From the NCBI RefSeq assembly GCF_034479515.1, contig NZ_CP140152.1, positions 1,860,001 to 1,924,000 of the forward strand: a stretch of DNA of 64,000 bases, read 5' to 3'. Source of the stretch: Duganella zoogloeoides. Lineage in GTDB: Bacteria > Pseudomonadota > Gammaproteobacteria > Burkholderiales > Burkholderiaceae_D. Below, one piece after another: positions 7,930-17,259 of this stretch. Within the stretch, counting starts at the first letter, position 1; each line of letters opens with the position of its first letter. The notes beneath the pieces were generated by a model. It saw nothing but the letters and a program-made list of their open reading frames with translations, did not search any database and was not told the DNA's origin. The position numbers and the translations under genes were made by a program.

Positions 7930-8940
7930 ATGAAAAACATCCTTCGCGCTGCGCTTGCCAGCCTGTTACTGGCTGGCGTACACCACGCCACCGCCGCCGA
8001 GCCGGGCACCTTCGCCAAGGGCGCCGACATCAGCTGGATCACCGAGATGGAAGACGCGCGCCGCAACATGCTCAACCGCGACGGCAAGCGCCAAAGCCTG
8101 CTCACCACGCTCAAGGAGCAGGGCATGGATTCGGTGCGCCTGCGCGTGTGGGTCAACCCGGTGGACGGCTACAACAACCTGCGCGACACGCTCGTAAAAG
8201 CCAAACGCGTCAAGGCGGCCGGCATGCGCCTGATGATCGACTTCCACTATAGCGACGACTGGGCCGATCCGGCCAAGCAGTTCAAGCCGGTCGCCTGGCA
8301 GAACTACAGCGTCGATCAGCTGGCCACCGCCGTGGCCGACCACACCCGCACCACGCTCACCGCGCTGCGCGACGCCGGCATCACGCCCGAGTGGGTGCAG
8401 GTCGGTAACGAGACCACCAACGGCATGCTGTGGCCCGAGGGCGAGGCCAGCAAGAACATGAAGAACTACGCGCGCTTTGTCACCGCCGGCTACGACGCAG
8501 TCAAGCAGGTATTCCCGCAGGCGCTGGTGATCGTCCATGTCGATAACTGCCACGACGGCGCGCAGTTCCGCTGGAACTTCGACGGCCTGGTCGAGAACGG
8601 CGGCAAGTTCGACATCATCGGCGCATCTTCGTACCCGACCACGGCCAAGAACATGACCTGGCAAGCCGCCACCGCCGCCTGCCTGACCACCATGAACGAC
8701 GTCACCGCCCGGTACAAAAAACCGGTGATGCTGGCCGAAGTGGGCGCGCCGTGGGATCACCCGCAAGGCAAGACCATCATTGCCGACCTGCTGGCCAAGG
8801 TCCGCGCGGTCAACAACGGCATGGGCGTGGGTGCGTTCTACTGGGAGCCGCAGGCGTACGACTGGAAGGGCTACCCGATGGGCGCGTTCGATTACAAGGG
8901 CAAGCCGATGCCGATGCTTGATGCGTTCATGGAAAAGTAA
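7930..8940 (+). CDS. Secreted arabinogalactan endo-beta-1,4-galactanase (GH53)
   Basis: 336 residues with a Sec signal peptide (cleavage after HHATA). The mature protein starts with the GH53-typical KGADISWITEME and continues RLRVWVNPVDG and DFHYSDDWADPAKQ. The acid/base glutamate is E161 in VQVGNETTNGMLWPEG and the nucleophile is E270 in VMLAEVGAPWD; both are intact. The enzyme hydrolyses type-I galactan side chains of pectin to galacto-oligosaccharides. Length is normal for the family. It reads rightward, is divergent from the pectate lyase, and is preceded by AGAGAGACGAC as ribosome site. It converges on the chemotaxis gene at 8986 with a GC hairpin (8950-8962, no T-run) between. Confidence 0.95.
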   Translation: MKNILRAALASLLLAGVHHATAAEPGTFAKGADISWITEMEDARRNMLNRDGKRQSLLTTLKEQGMDSVRLRVWVNPVDGYNNLRDTLVKAKRVKAAGMRLMIDFHYSDDWADPAKQFKPVAWQNYSVDQLATAVADHTRTTLTALRDAGITPEWVQVGNETTNGMLWPEGEASKNMKNYARFVTAGYDAVKQVFPQALVIVHVDNCHDGAQFRWNFDGLVENGGKFDIIGASSYPTTAKNMTWQAATAACLTTMNDVTARYKKPVMLAEVGAPWDHPQGKTIIADLLAKVRAVNNGMGVGAFYWEPQAYDWKGYPMGAFDYKGKPMPMLDAFMEK

Positions 8941-8985
8941 GCCAGGTTGAGCCCGGCGGGCTGCGTATCCGCAGGGCTGGCCGCG

Positions 8986-10500
8986 CTAGCAGCCAGTCAG
9001 CTGGCTGCGCCGCGCCAGGTCCATGGTGCGGTAACTGGCCTGCTCGTGGGCGGTGCCGGTGGTGATGAATTCCACCAGTCCTGTTCCGGCCAGCGCCATG
9101 CGGTAGAGCTTTCCCGTGTTGGGCGGGATCAGCAGCGCCACGTGTTTCACCACGTAGCCGGTGCACCCATCCGTGTCACGCACAACGATGATGCGCGCGC
9201 CGCTGCCGGGGGGCGTGGGGGTGGCCGGCGGGCGCAGGTCCACCAGTGGCAATGCCTGGCCGCGCCAGGCGATGGTTGGCAGCAGGTGTTCTGCGGCGTC
9301 CACGTGGGTGGCTGCCAGCGCCAGGATTTCCTCGATCGGCTCGATGGGCGTGGCGTGGTGCTGGTCGGTCTGGAAGACGATGTAGGCGTTGCTGTTGAGG
9401 CGCTGCACTGCGGCCGTCGTTGCCACCGCGCCGGATGCAGGCGCGGTGGCGCGGCTGATGGAGGCTTCCGGTACGCGCGCCAGCAGTGCTGCGATGTCGA
9501 TCACGCCGATGGCGCCGCCATCTGCGCCGATCACGGTGGTGACGACCGCGCCGGTATCCGTGCCCATTGCTGTGGTGGCGACCACGCTGCCGGCTGGACC
9601 GTCCGGGGCGGCGAGCATGCACAACTCGAGAGCCGCGTGTACCATCAAGCCCAGCGCCAGGTCGCCAAGTTCGACAATGGCCAGCAAGGCTGGCTGCGTA
9701 TCGCCCGGCAGCCCCAGCAACCTGGCGGTATCGATCACGGCGACATTGCGGTCGCGCCAGTTGCAATAGCTGCTGCCGCCGGCCGGGCCGATGGCCCGCA
9801 GCGTCGGCAACCGGATCACCTGCGCCAGTTGTGCGGCGGGCACGGCGATGCGGGTGTCGCCGACGGCCAGCAATGCGTACAGGGCAGCCGCCTTCGCTGC
9901 GGCGACAGCGCCAGCGCCGGTGCCTGCGGGACCATCCCCACCAGCGCTCACCGCCGCTGACGCTTCATCGCCCGTAACGCCCCTGGCGCCAGTATCGCTG
10001 TCATCAGCGCCATCCGGACCATCAACTGCATCGCCCCCATGCCAGGCGCAAGCCAGCGCCAGCAGCCGTCCCACATCGAGCACGCTGATCACCCGGTCGA
10101 GTTCTGCGGATTTGACGACCGTATCGAATACCTCCTCGGGCGCGTCGTCGTGCAGCAGCCGCGTGGGCGCCGGCACGTTGGCCAGGCCCACCAGGGCATC
10201 GACGCGCAAACCGATGGTGCGCCGGCGATCGCCGAGGACCAGGATGCGCGCAGTCTTGTCATTTGCCTCTGTCGCACTGCCCACGTCCACCCACTGCGCC
10301 AGGTCCACCACCGGCACCAGCGTCCCCGCGTGCTCGGCCACGCCGCACAGCGCGCCCTGGCGGCGCGGCAGCGGGTGCAGGGCGCAGGCCAGCGGCAGCG
10401 CCTGCAGCACCGCCGCCACCGGCACGCCCACCGCCACCGCGCCGACCGTGGCCACTGCCAGTTGAACCGTCGGGGAGGCCTGCTCGCGCACGGCTGTCAT
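8986..10500 (-). CDS. Chemotaxis coupling protein with three CheW-like domains
   Basis: 504 residues without membrane segments. Three CheW-type SH3-like units can be traced at about residues 10-150, 210-345 and 375-500; each has the late VSVLDVGRLL / VIDTARLLGL / LPLVDLRPP type strand found in CheW. Ala/Gly/Asp-rich linkers separate them. The start is two bases from the stop of the triple-PAS chemoreceptor gene, so the pair is translated as one operon. Ordinary CheW is about 160 residues with one domain; a triple CheW may cross-link several receptors or CheA units in an array. No CheA, CheY, CheR or CheB gene is in the window. Confidence 0.85.
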   Translation of the reverse strand: MTAVREQASPTVQLAVATVGAVAVGVPVAAVLQALPLACALHPLPRRQGALCGVAEHAGTLVPVVDLAQWVDVGSATEANDKTARILVLGDRRRTIGLRVDALVGLANVPAPTRLLHDDAPEEVFDTVVKSAELDRVISVLDVGRLLALACAWHGGDAVDGPDGADDSDTGARGVTGDEASAAVSAGGDGPAGTGAGAVAAAKAAALYALLAVGDTRIAVPAAQLAQVIRLPTLRAIGPAGGSSYCNWRDRNVAVIDTARLLGLPGDTQPALLAIVELGDLALGLMVHAALELCMLAAPDGPAGSVVATTAMGTDTGAVVTTVIGADGGAIGVIDIAALLARVPEASISRATAPASGAVATTAAVQRLNSNAYIVFQTDQHHATPIEPIEEILALAATHVDAAEHLLPTIAWRGQALPLVDLRPPATPTPPGSGARIIVVRDTDGCTGYVVKHVALLIPPNTGKLYRMALAGTGLVEFITTGTAHEQASYRTMDLARRSQLTGC

Positions 10501-10501
10501 G

Positions 10502-12229
10502 TCAGTGCTTGGGCGTGATGGTTTCGAGCTCGGTCAGCAGCGCCGAGGCGTCATGCGTGGCGTTCGCTTGCGCCGCGGTGGAGGCGTGGATCTGGCCAAT
10601 CGATTCGCTGGTCCTGCCCACCGACCTGACGATGCGTTCGAACGCCGCTTCCACCTCGCCGGACAGGCGCGTGCCTTCATCGACGCGGTTGACCGTATCG
10701 TTGATCAGCTTGGCGATTTCGCGCGTGGCGACGGCCGATTTTTCGGCCAGCTTGCGCACCTCGTTGGCCACCACCGAAAAGCCGTAACCGTGTTCGCCGG
10801 CGCGCGCCGCCTCGATGGCGGCGTTGAAGGCCAGCAGGTGGGTCTGGCTGGCGATGTCGCTGATGGTGTCGATGATGTCGCGCACGTCGCCCGACGATTT
10901 CTGGATCGCCACGATGGCATCTGTCGAACGCGCCAGCAGCTTGCTGCCGTCGGCGGCCTCGGCCTGGGTCTGGCCCGCCAGGCCGGCGGTTTGCTGCGAG
11001 CCGTCGGCAATCACGCCGATCGAGCGCGTCAGGTCGGCCAGCACGCTGGAAATCGCCTGCACCTTTTCGCTGACCAGCATTTCGCGCTGCACCTGGTCGG
11101 TCACGTCCATCGCGAACTTGACCACCTTGTAGGCCTTGCCGTTGATGTCGAGGATGGGGTTGTAGGTGGCAAGTATCCAGATGTCGGCATCGTGCTTGCC
11201 GCGCCGCTTGAACAGGCCCGACTGGAATTCTCCCTGGCCCAGCGCGGCCCAGAAATTGCGGTACTGGGCGCTCTTGACCAGGTCCTCCTCGCAGAACATG
11301 CTGTGGTGCGCGCCCACCACTTCGTCCTCGGTATAGCCCATGGTGCGCAGGAAGTTGTGGTTCACCGACAGCACGTGGCCGCGCATGTCGAATTCGATCA
11401 CGGCCTGCGAGCGGCCGAGGGCTTCGAGCTTGCCGCGCGACTCGGTGCTGAGCTTTTTCTGCTCGGTGATGTCGGTGGCGAATTTCACCACCTTCACCGG
11501 CTTGCCCTCGGCATCGAAAATCGGGTTGTACGAGGCCAGGATCCACACGTCCTTGCCGCTTTTGGTCACGCGCCGGTATTCGCCGGCATTGAACTCGCCA
11601 CGCCCCAGCCGCTCCCAGAACGCCAGGTACTCGGGCGAGTGCACGAAGGCGCTGTCGCAGAAAATACGGTGGTGCTGGCCCTCGACTTCCTCGAGCGCAT
11701 AGCCCATCACATTGAGGAAGTTGTCGTTGGCGGTGAGTACCCTGCCGTGCAGGTCGAATTCGATGATCGCTTGCACCCGGTTGACAGCGTCGCGCTTGCC
11801 TTTAAACTCGGCAGCAGCAATCTTCTGCGCGGTGATGTCGGTGGCGAACTTGATCACCTTGACCGGCTTGCCGTCCGGGCCCAGCACCGGGTTGTACGAG
11901 GCGGCGATCCAGATATCCCTGCCGCCCTTGGCGCGGCGCTTGAACTCGCCGGAGTGGAATTCGCCATCGCCCAGGTGCTGCCAGAATTGCTGGTACTCGG
12001 ACGAGGCGGCGTAACCGGGTTCGCAGAAGATGCGGTGGTGCTGGCCGACGATTTCCTCGAGCGTGTAACCGACGGCGGCGAGAAAGTTTTGATTGGCGTG
12101 CACGATGGTGCCGTCGAGCTGGAATTCGATCACTGCCTGCACCCGGTTGATGGCGTCCAGCACCGACATGGCGGTGGCCAGCCGGGTTTCGTGGTCAAGG
12201 CAGGTCAGCTCTTGAGTGGAATTCTTCAT
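10502..12229 (-). CDS. Soluble methyl-accepting chemotaxis protein with three PAS domains (BdlA/Aer-like)
   Basis: 575 residues from the ATG at 12229 (MKNSTQELTC); an ATG at 12304 in frame would add 25 residues with no domain. There is no transmembrane segment. Three consecutive, nearly repeated PAS-PAC units of about 120 residues occupy roughly 25-390; each carries a version of GYxxEEVxGxHHxxFC and KVVKFATDIT. The cytoplasmic MCP signalling domain follows, with the conserved hairpin-tip region EIVRTVD-like core replaced here by IDTISDIASQTHLLAFNAA. The three HH-F-C blocks could bind haem or flavin, but that is inference. Operon partner: the triple-CheW gene. Likely role: cytoplasmic redox/energy or biofilm-dispersal sensing. 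Confidence 0.88.
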   Translation of the reverse strand: MKNSTQELTCLDHETRLATAMSVLDAINRVQAVIEFQLDGTIVHANQNFLAAVGYTLEEIVGQHHRIFCEPGYAASSEYQQFWQHLGDGEFHSGEFKRRAKGGRDIWIAASYNPVLGPDGKPVKVIKFATDITAQKIAAAEFKGKRDAVNRVQAIIEFDLHGRVLTANDNFLNVMGYALEEVEGQHHRIFCDSAFVHSPEYLAFWERLGRGEFNAGEYRRVTKSGKDVWILASYNPIFDAEGKPVKVVKFATDITEQKKLSTESRGKLEALGRSQAVIEFDMRGHVLSVNHNFLRTMGYTEDEVVGAHHSMFCEEDLVKSAQYRNFWAALGQGEFQSGLFKRRGKHDADIWILATYNPILDINGKAYKVVKFAMDVTDQVQREMLVSEKVQAISSVLADLTRSIGVIADGSQQTAGLAGQTQAEAADGSKLLARSTDAIVAIQKSSGDVRDIIDTISDIASQTHLLAFNAAIEAARAGEHGYGFSVVANEVRKLAEKSAVATREIAKLINDTVNRVDEGTRLSGEVEAAFERIVRSVGRTSESIGQIHASTAAQANATHDASALLTELETITPKH

Positions 12230-12374
12230 CGTCAGTCTTTCATCAGTAAAGCGGGCGGTGCCAGTGTAGCGCCGGGCATTCACCTGCAAGAGCAAAGCTG
12301 ACACGGCGACAACAGAAATTTGCCACGCCCGTTGTGTTATTGCATCAAAGTATTAACTTCCGAGCGCGAAGTCG

Positions 12375-13256
12375 TTATCCCATCGCCGTATCGAGCACCA
12401 TCATGATGATGAAACCGATCACCAGCGAGAACGATGCCGTGCCGTAGTTGCCGCGGCGCTGGGCCTCGGGCACCACGTCGTGGCAGATCACGTACAACAT
12501 GGCGCCCGCCGCGCCCGCCAGGCCCCACGGCAGCAGCGCGGCCGACGCTTCGATCATCAGGGCGCCGATCACTGCGCCGATCGGCTCCACCACGCCGGAC
12601 AAGGTGCCCAGCGCGGCCGAGAACAGGCGGCCGTAGCCGGCCACGCGCAGCGCCATGGCCACCACCATGCCTTCGGGAATGTCCTGGATGGCGATGCCAG
12701 TGGTCAGTGCATTGGCCTTGCTCAGGTCCACGCCGGCGTAGCCCACGCCGATCGCCATGCCCTCGGGAATATTATGGATGGCGACCGCGCCGACGAACAG
12801 CCAGGCGCGCACCAGGGTGTTGGCGTTGTCGGACCTGGTGTTGTCGAGCACGTTGTCGGAACGGACCAGGCGTTCGAGCAGCATCACGATCAGCATGCCG
12901 ATCAGGATGCCGCCGCCCACCATCAGGCTCGCTGCCATCGGCGTGTTGCCGGCGCCCTTGCTGGCGGCAATGGCGGGCAGCACCAGCGAGAATGATGTGG
13001 CGGCCAGCATGATGCCGCCGCCCAGGCCCAGCGCGGCATCGTAGGTGCGCGCCGAAAAACTTTGCGACAGCAGCACCGGCAAGGTGCCCACCGCCGTGGC
13101 GGCAGCCGCCCACAGGCCCCCGATCAGCGCATGATAGACCGGTGGCGGCATGGCGGCGAGGACACCGGGGCTGCGCACGAGCACCAGCGTGCATAGTCCG
13201 ACGATCAGGGCGGCCGTCAGCAGGCGGCCCGGCGTAAAGGAACTGGATCTGAACAT
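12375..13256 (-). CDS. ZIP-family divalent metal transporter (GufA/ZupT-like)
   Basis: 293 residues with eight predicted membrane segments. The two metal-binding helices are obvious: HNIPEGMAIG (TM4) and IQDIPEGMVVAMAL (TM5), as in zinc/iron-importing ZIP proteins. The longer N-terminus and closing segment ICHDVVPEAQRRG are of the GufA type. The start at 13256 (MFRSSSFTPG) is set by the end of homology; the open frame continues upstream antisense to the kinase gene but has no protein-like character. It is divergent from the histidine kinase, with a perfect palindrome at 13277-13291 between them. Confidence 0.92.
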   Translation of the reverse strand: MFRSSSFTPGRLLTAALIVGLCTLVLVRSPGVLAAMPPPVYHALIGGLWAAAATAVGTLPVLLSQSFSARTYDAALGLGGGIMLAATSFSLVLPAIAASKGAGNTPMAASLMVGGGILIGMLIVMLLERLVRSDNVLDNTRSDNANTLVRAWLFVGAVAIHNIPEGMAIGVGYAGVDLSKANALTTGIAIQDIPEGMVVAMALRVAGYGRLFSAALGTLSGVVEPIGAVIGALMIEASAALLPWGLAGAAGAMLYVICHDVVPEAQRRGNYGTASFSLVIGFIIMMVLDTAMG

Positions 13257-13276
13257 GAATTTTAAGATTGTCGAAA

Positions 13277-13291
13277 GTACACAAAGTGTAC
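13277..13291. promoter_or_regulatory. Perfect palindrome between the ZIP and kinase genes
   Basis: GTACAC-AAA-GTGTAC, six-base perfect arms, 21 bases before the ZIP start codon. A candidate operator for the metal transporter. It does not match the Zur consensus I know, so the cognate regulator is unknown. Confidence 0.4.
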
Positions 13292-13397
13292 AGGGTCTGT
13301 GGCTGCGCGGCGCATCGGGATGCGCAATGGTGTGCGTGGCTTCGGCCGCAAACGTGCGGATGCTAGAATCACAAGGATAACATTTACCTGGCGCGCG

Positions 13398-15395
13398 ATG
13401 ACAGTTGAAACTTCCCTTGTAGTGCAGGCCCTGCCGTTCGCCATCCTCGTGCTCGATGCTTCGCCCGAGTTTGTCATCCTGCACGGTTCCGACGAATACC
13501 TGGCCGCCACCATGACGTCCCGCGCCGACGTCATCGGCCGGCCGCTGTTCGAGGCCTTCCCGGCCTCGTCCAGCGATGCCGACGGCCCCGATCGGCTGTG
13601 CGCCTCGCTGCACGAAGTGCTGCGCACGCGGCGCCTGCACACCATGGACTTGCAGCGCTACGATGTGCCCGACCGCAAGGGCGACGGTTTCATCGTGAAA
13701 TACTGGCTGCCCACCAATCTCCCCGTGCTCGATGCGGACGGCCAGGTGGTTGCCATCATTCACCGCGTGTACGACATGACGGCGCTGGTCGGAGGCGACA
13801 ACGCCTTGCCGCCCGGCGATCCGTCCGAGCATGTCAAGCGGTCGTTCGACGACCTCAAGCGCGTGATCGAAGTGGTCAAGGAGGGCGAGCGGCGCCGCAC
13901 CGCCGCCGAGGCCCGCGCCACCGAGGCCGGCGAGCGGCTCGACCTGGCGGTGCAGGCCGGCGAACTGGGTACCTTCTACTGCCCGATGCCGATGGATAAA
14001 ATCTACTGGAACGACACCTGCAAGGAACATTTTTTCCTGCCGCTCGACGCCGAAGTCGATTTCGACCTGTTTTATGCGCGCATCCACCCCGACGACCGGG
14101 CCCACACGCAAGCAGCGGTCGAGGCAAGCGTGCGCGACAAGCAAATGTACGATGTCGAGTACCGCGTGGTGGCGCCGGACGGGCGCGAACGCTGGCTGCG
14201 CGCCAAGGGCCGCACCTATTTCGACGCCCACGGTGCGCCCACCCGGTTCGACGGTATCACGCTCGACATCAGCCGCCAGAAGCAGGTGGAGGCCGAACTG
14301 TCGCGCAGCAACCGCCAGAAGGACGATTTCCTCGCCATGCTGGCGCACGAGCTGCGCAACCCGCTGGCGCCGATCAGCGCCGCCGCCGACCTGCTGGCCA
14401 TCGCGCCGCCCGACCCGGCCCGCATCGCCCGCATGAGCGAGGTGCTGTCGCGCCAGGCGCGCCACATGTCCGGCATGCTCGATGACCTGCTCGATGTCTC
14501 GCGCGTTACGCGTGGCATGGTGGAACTCGACCGCGTGGTGGTCGATTGCAAGCACGTGGTGGCTGCCGCGCTGGAGCAGGTGACGCCGCTGATCGAACAG
14601 CGCGGCCACCGGGTGCATACCCACATCACCCACGAGGGCACGCTGGTGCTTGGCGACGAGAAGCGCCTGGTGCAGGTGCTGGCCAACCTGCTGGGCAACG
14701 CCGCGCGCTACACGCCGGTCAGCGGCCGCATCGAGGTTGCGCTGACCGTGGCCGGCAACAACGTGGTGGTCTCGGTGGCGGACAACGGCGTTGGCCTCGA
14801 CCGGGAGCTGGTGCCGCGCATTTTCGAGCTGTTCGTGCAGGCCGCGCGCACGCCGGACCGCGCCCAGGGCGGCCTGGGACTGGGGCTGGCGCTGGTGCGC
14901 AGCATGGTCGAACTGCATGGCGGCCGGGTCGCTGCCGCCAGCCCGGGCGAAGGCCAGGGCGCCACGTTTACCGCGTGGCTGCCGCGCCACCAGGCCGCGC
15001 CCCAGGATGCGGCCCCGGTCGGCGGCCATCGCTTCGACGCGGCGCAGCCGCTGAAAATCGTGGTGGTGGACGACAACGTCGATGCCGCCTGGACCCTGGC
15101 CACCTGCCTGCGCGCCATCGGCCACGACGTGGTCGAGATCAACAGCCCGAAGGCGGCGCTGGCGCTGGCGCCCGAGCACGCGCCGGACGTGTTCCTGCTC
15201 GACATCGGCATGCCCGAAATGGACGGCCGCGAACTGGCGCGCCGCCTGCGTGCACAGCCGCACACGGCCAGCGCGCGCCTGATCGCCGTTACCGGCTACG
15301 CCAACCCGGAGGAAGCCGATACGCCGTTCGACCGTTACCTGGTCAAGCCGGTCGATTTTCCGGCACTGGCCCGCATGCTCGAACAGCCCGCCTGA
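13398..15395 (+). CDS. PAS-PAS hybrid sensor histidine kinase with C-terminal receiver
   Basis: 665 residues, cytoplasmic. An N-terminal PAS-like domain (about 5-130) is followed by a short coiled coil (150-175), a PAS_3 fold (about 180-300), a HisKA dimerisation helix with the phospho-accepting H317 in [11 protein letters not shown], an HATPase_c domain ([28 protein letters not shown]) and a receiver domain from about 552 with phospho-acceptor D602 in [11 protein letters not shown] and lysine in YLVKPVDF. The start at 13398 ([10 protein letters not shown]) fits the fold; no clear ribosome site precedes it. An ACGCCGC-N4-GCGGCGT hairpin (15398-15415) overlaps the region just after the stop. 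The output partner is not in the window. Confidence 0.9.
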   Translation: MTVETSLVVQALPFAILVLDASPEFVILHGSDEYLAATMTSRADVIGRPLFEAFPASSSDADGPDRLCASLHEVLRTRRLHTMDLQRYDVPDRKGDGFIVKYWLPTNLPVLDADGQVVAIIHRVYDMTALVGGDNALPPGDPSEHVKRSFDDLKRVIEVVKEGERRRTAAEARATEAGERLDLAVQAGELGTFYCPMPMDKIYWNDTCKEHFFLPLDAEVDFDLFYARIHPDDRAHTQAAVEASVRDKQMYDVEYRVVAPDGRERWLRAKGRTYFDAHGAPTRFDGITLDISRQKQVEAELSRSNRQKDDFLAMLAHELRNPLAPISAAADLLAIAPPDPARIARMSEVLSRQARHMSGMLDDLLDVSRVTRGMVELDRVVVDCKHVVAAALEQVTPLIEQRGHRVHTHITHEGTLVLGDEKRLVQVLANLLGNAARYTPVSGRIEVALTVAGNNVVVSVADNGVGLDRELVPRIFELFVQAARTPDRAQGGLGLGLALVRSMVELHGGRVAAASPGEGQGATFTAWLPRHQAAPQDAAPVGGHRFDAAQPLKIVVVDDNVDAAWTLATCLRAIGHDVVEINSPKAALALAPEHAPDVFLLDIGMPEMDGRELARRLRAQPHTASARLIAVTGYANPEEADTPFDRYLVKPVDFPALARMLEQPA

Positions 15396-15459
15396 CGACG
15401 CCGCAGTCGCGGCGTTGCAGCGCCTTGCCGCAGCTGCGTCCGGTATTCGTCGCTGTGGC

Positions 15460-15480
15460 TTGTGCCTTGTGCCTTGTGCC
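15460..15480. repeat. Heptanucleotide tandem repeat (TTGTGCC)x3
   Basis: Three exact copies of TTGTGCC, with a degenerate fourth (TTGCGCT) after them, in the 114-base gap between the convergent kinase and GGDEF genes. It is non-coding; it could vary in copy number by slippage. Confidence 0.7.
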
Positions 15481-15509
15481 TTGCGCTGAAGTCCGCGGCC
15501 GGCGCGTTG

Positions 15510-17153
15510 TCAGGCGGCCGGCCGGGAGATAGGGCGGCTCAGCGCCTTGTCCAGGTCGTGCACCAGCCAGCCGTTGCGGCCTTGCGCCTTGACCCGGTAC
15601 AGCGCTTCATCGGCGGCCTGCATCACCTCGGCCGGCTGCGCATGGGCGATGTCGGCCAGCGCGATGCCGATGCTGGTCGTCATCGGCAAGGCCAGCGCGC
15701 CGATCTGGAATGGCGGCGCCATGGCGTCGATGATGCGCTGGCCCAGCACGCCGGCCTCGCCGGCCTCGTTGTATGACTCGACCAGCTCGAACACCACCAC
15801 GAATTCGTCGCCGGCCAGCCGCGCCACGGTATCACTGGCGCGCACGCTGTCCGTCAGGCGCCGTGCGAATTCCACCAGCACCGCGTCGCCCACGGCGTGG
15901 CCATGGGTGTCGTTGACCGGCTTGAACTTGTCCAGGTCCAGCATCGCCAGGCCCACGCGCCGGCCATTGCGCTGGCCGCGCGCCAGGGCGGTCGGGAAGA
16001 AGGCGTCGAACAGGCGGCGGTTGTGCACGCCGGTCAGGGCGTCGGTGGTGGCGATCTGCTGCAAATCCTTTTCGAACTGGTCGCGGCGCTGGCTGATGGC
16101 GTGGAAGGCCCGGCTCAGCAATCCGAACTCGTCCTGGCGCTCCGTCTCCAGCACCGCCAGGCTGGCGGTGCCGCTGTCGATGGCCACCACGTGGTCGCGC
16201 AGGCGGTTCAGTGGCCTGATCAAGCGGGTGGTAATGATCCAGCCAAGCAGCGCGGCAAACGCGGTGATCAGCGTGATCGCCGCCAGCACCCGCAGCCGCA
16301 CATTGGTCAGCGGCGCAAAAGCGCGCTGCAGCGGCCGCGAGACCGCCACCGTCCAGCCCACGCCGCGCAGGCGCTGGTGGACCAGCAGCGCCGGTTCGCC
16401 GCCATCGAGCACGTCGTCGCTCCAGCCGTCGGGCGAGGCCAGCGCGGCAGCGATCACGGCGCCGGTATCGTCGGGCTGGCGGCGCAGGATGAAGTCGCGG
16501 TCAGGATGATGGATGATGGTGCCGTCGGCGGCCACGATGAACAGGTAGCCGCCGGTCTTGGCGTCGAGCTCGCGCATCTGGCCCGAGAACGACGGCCGCA
16601 CCAGGTCCACAGCCCCCACCAGGATGGCGACGATGCTGCCGTCTTCGGCCAGCATCGGCTCGGTGATGACCACCACCGGTTTGCCGCTCAGCTGGCTGCG
16701 AAACGGCGCCGAGATCAGGCCCGCGCCGCTGGCCATGGTGTCGCGAAAGTAGTCGCGCCCGGCGTAATTGCCCTTGCCGATGGTGCGCCGGTCGAGCAGG
16801 TTGGCGATCAGCTTGCCCTTGGTATCGAAGGCGGTGACGTTATAAAAATCATCGCGCAGCGAGCGATGCGCCTCGAGCAGCGCCTGGATCTGGTCGGGCC
16901 CGACGCGGTGGCCGGGCCGTTCCTCGGCCAGCAGCCTGAGCGCCTGGCGCTTGCTGTGCAGGTCGTTTTCGATGAAGGCGGCGGTGCTGGTCAGCATGGC
17001 CATTTCCTGCGCCGCCAGCAGCTGGCGCATCGACACATCGAAGATCACCAGCGATACCCGGCCCACGCCGATGGCGGCAACGAAGACCATGACGGCGACG
17101 GTGGCGGTGATCTTGAACTTGAAACTGTGAAAAAACGGGAGCAGGGGCCGCAC
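15510..17153 (-). CDS. Membrane diguanylate cyclase with periplasmic double Cache sensor
   Basis: 547 residues if it starts at the GTG at 17153, preceded by AGGAA at proper distance; upstream in-frame codons would run into the neighbouring gene. Order: TM1 (about 13-35), a periplasmic dCACHE domain (about 40-290; typical NYAGRDYFRD and GYLFIVAADGTIIHHP), TM2 (about 295-318), HAMP (RLIRPLNRLRDHV), and GGDEF (about 385-540). The active-site motif reads AGDEF, an accepted variant, and the inhibitory I-site RASD lies five residues before it. It should make c-di-GMP in response to a small extracellular ligand, probably an amino or organic acid. It is transcribed leftward, 106 bases after the dehydratase gene. 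Confidence 0.9.
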   Translation of the reverse strand: MRPLLPFFHSFKFKITATVAVMVFVAAIGVGRVSLVIFDVSMRQLLAAQEMAMLTSTAAFIENDLHSKRQALRLLAEERPGHRVGPDQIQALLEAHRSLRDDFYNVTAFDTKGKLIANLLDRRTIGKGNYAGRDYFRDTMASGAGLISAPFRSQLSGKPVVVITEPMLAEDGSIVAILVGAVDLVRPSFSGQMRELDAKTGGYLFIVAADGTIIHHPDRDFILRRQPDDTGAVIAAALASPDGWSDDVLDGGEPALLVHQRLRGVGWTVAVSRPLQRAFAPLTNVRLRVLAAITLITAFAALLGWIITTRLIRPLNRLRDHVVAIDSGTASLAVLETERQDEFGLLSRAFHAISQRRDQFEKDLQQIATTDALTGVHNRRLFDAFFPTALARGQRNGRRVGLAMLDLDKFKPVNDTHGHAVGDAVLVEFARRLTDSVRASDTVARLAGDEFVVVFELVESYNEAGEAGVLGQRIIDAMAPPFQIGALALPMTTSIGIALADIAHAQPAEVMQAADEALYRVKAQGRNGWLVHDLDKALSRPISRPAA

Positions 17154-17259
17154 GGATGATTCCTGGCGCCAGAGGCGCACAACAATTCCGGCGGGGATGG
17201 GGCCAGGTGGGCGGCCGCGACGGGTGTTGGGTGGCGGACGCGGCGCTAGTATACCTTGA

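Noticed and set aside
8950..8975. Terminator between the galactanase and chemotaxis genes
   Set aside because: AGCCCG-G-CGGGCT and CTGCG-N4-CGCAG hairpins exist, but neither has a T-run, and the gap is only 45 bases; not strong enough for a separate feature.
13257..15263. Leftward extension of the ZIP reading frame antisense to the histidine kinase, giving an apparent 962-residue protein
   Set aside because: Only the part from 13256 downward resembles a protein; the extension is antisense to clear PAS, HisKA, ATPase and receiver domains.
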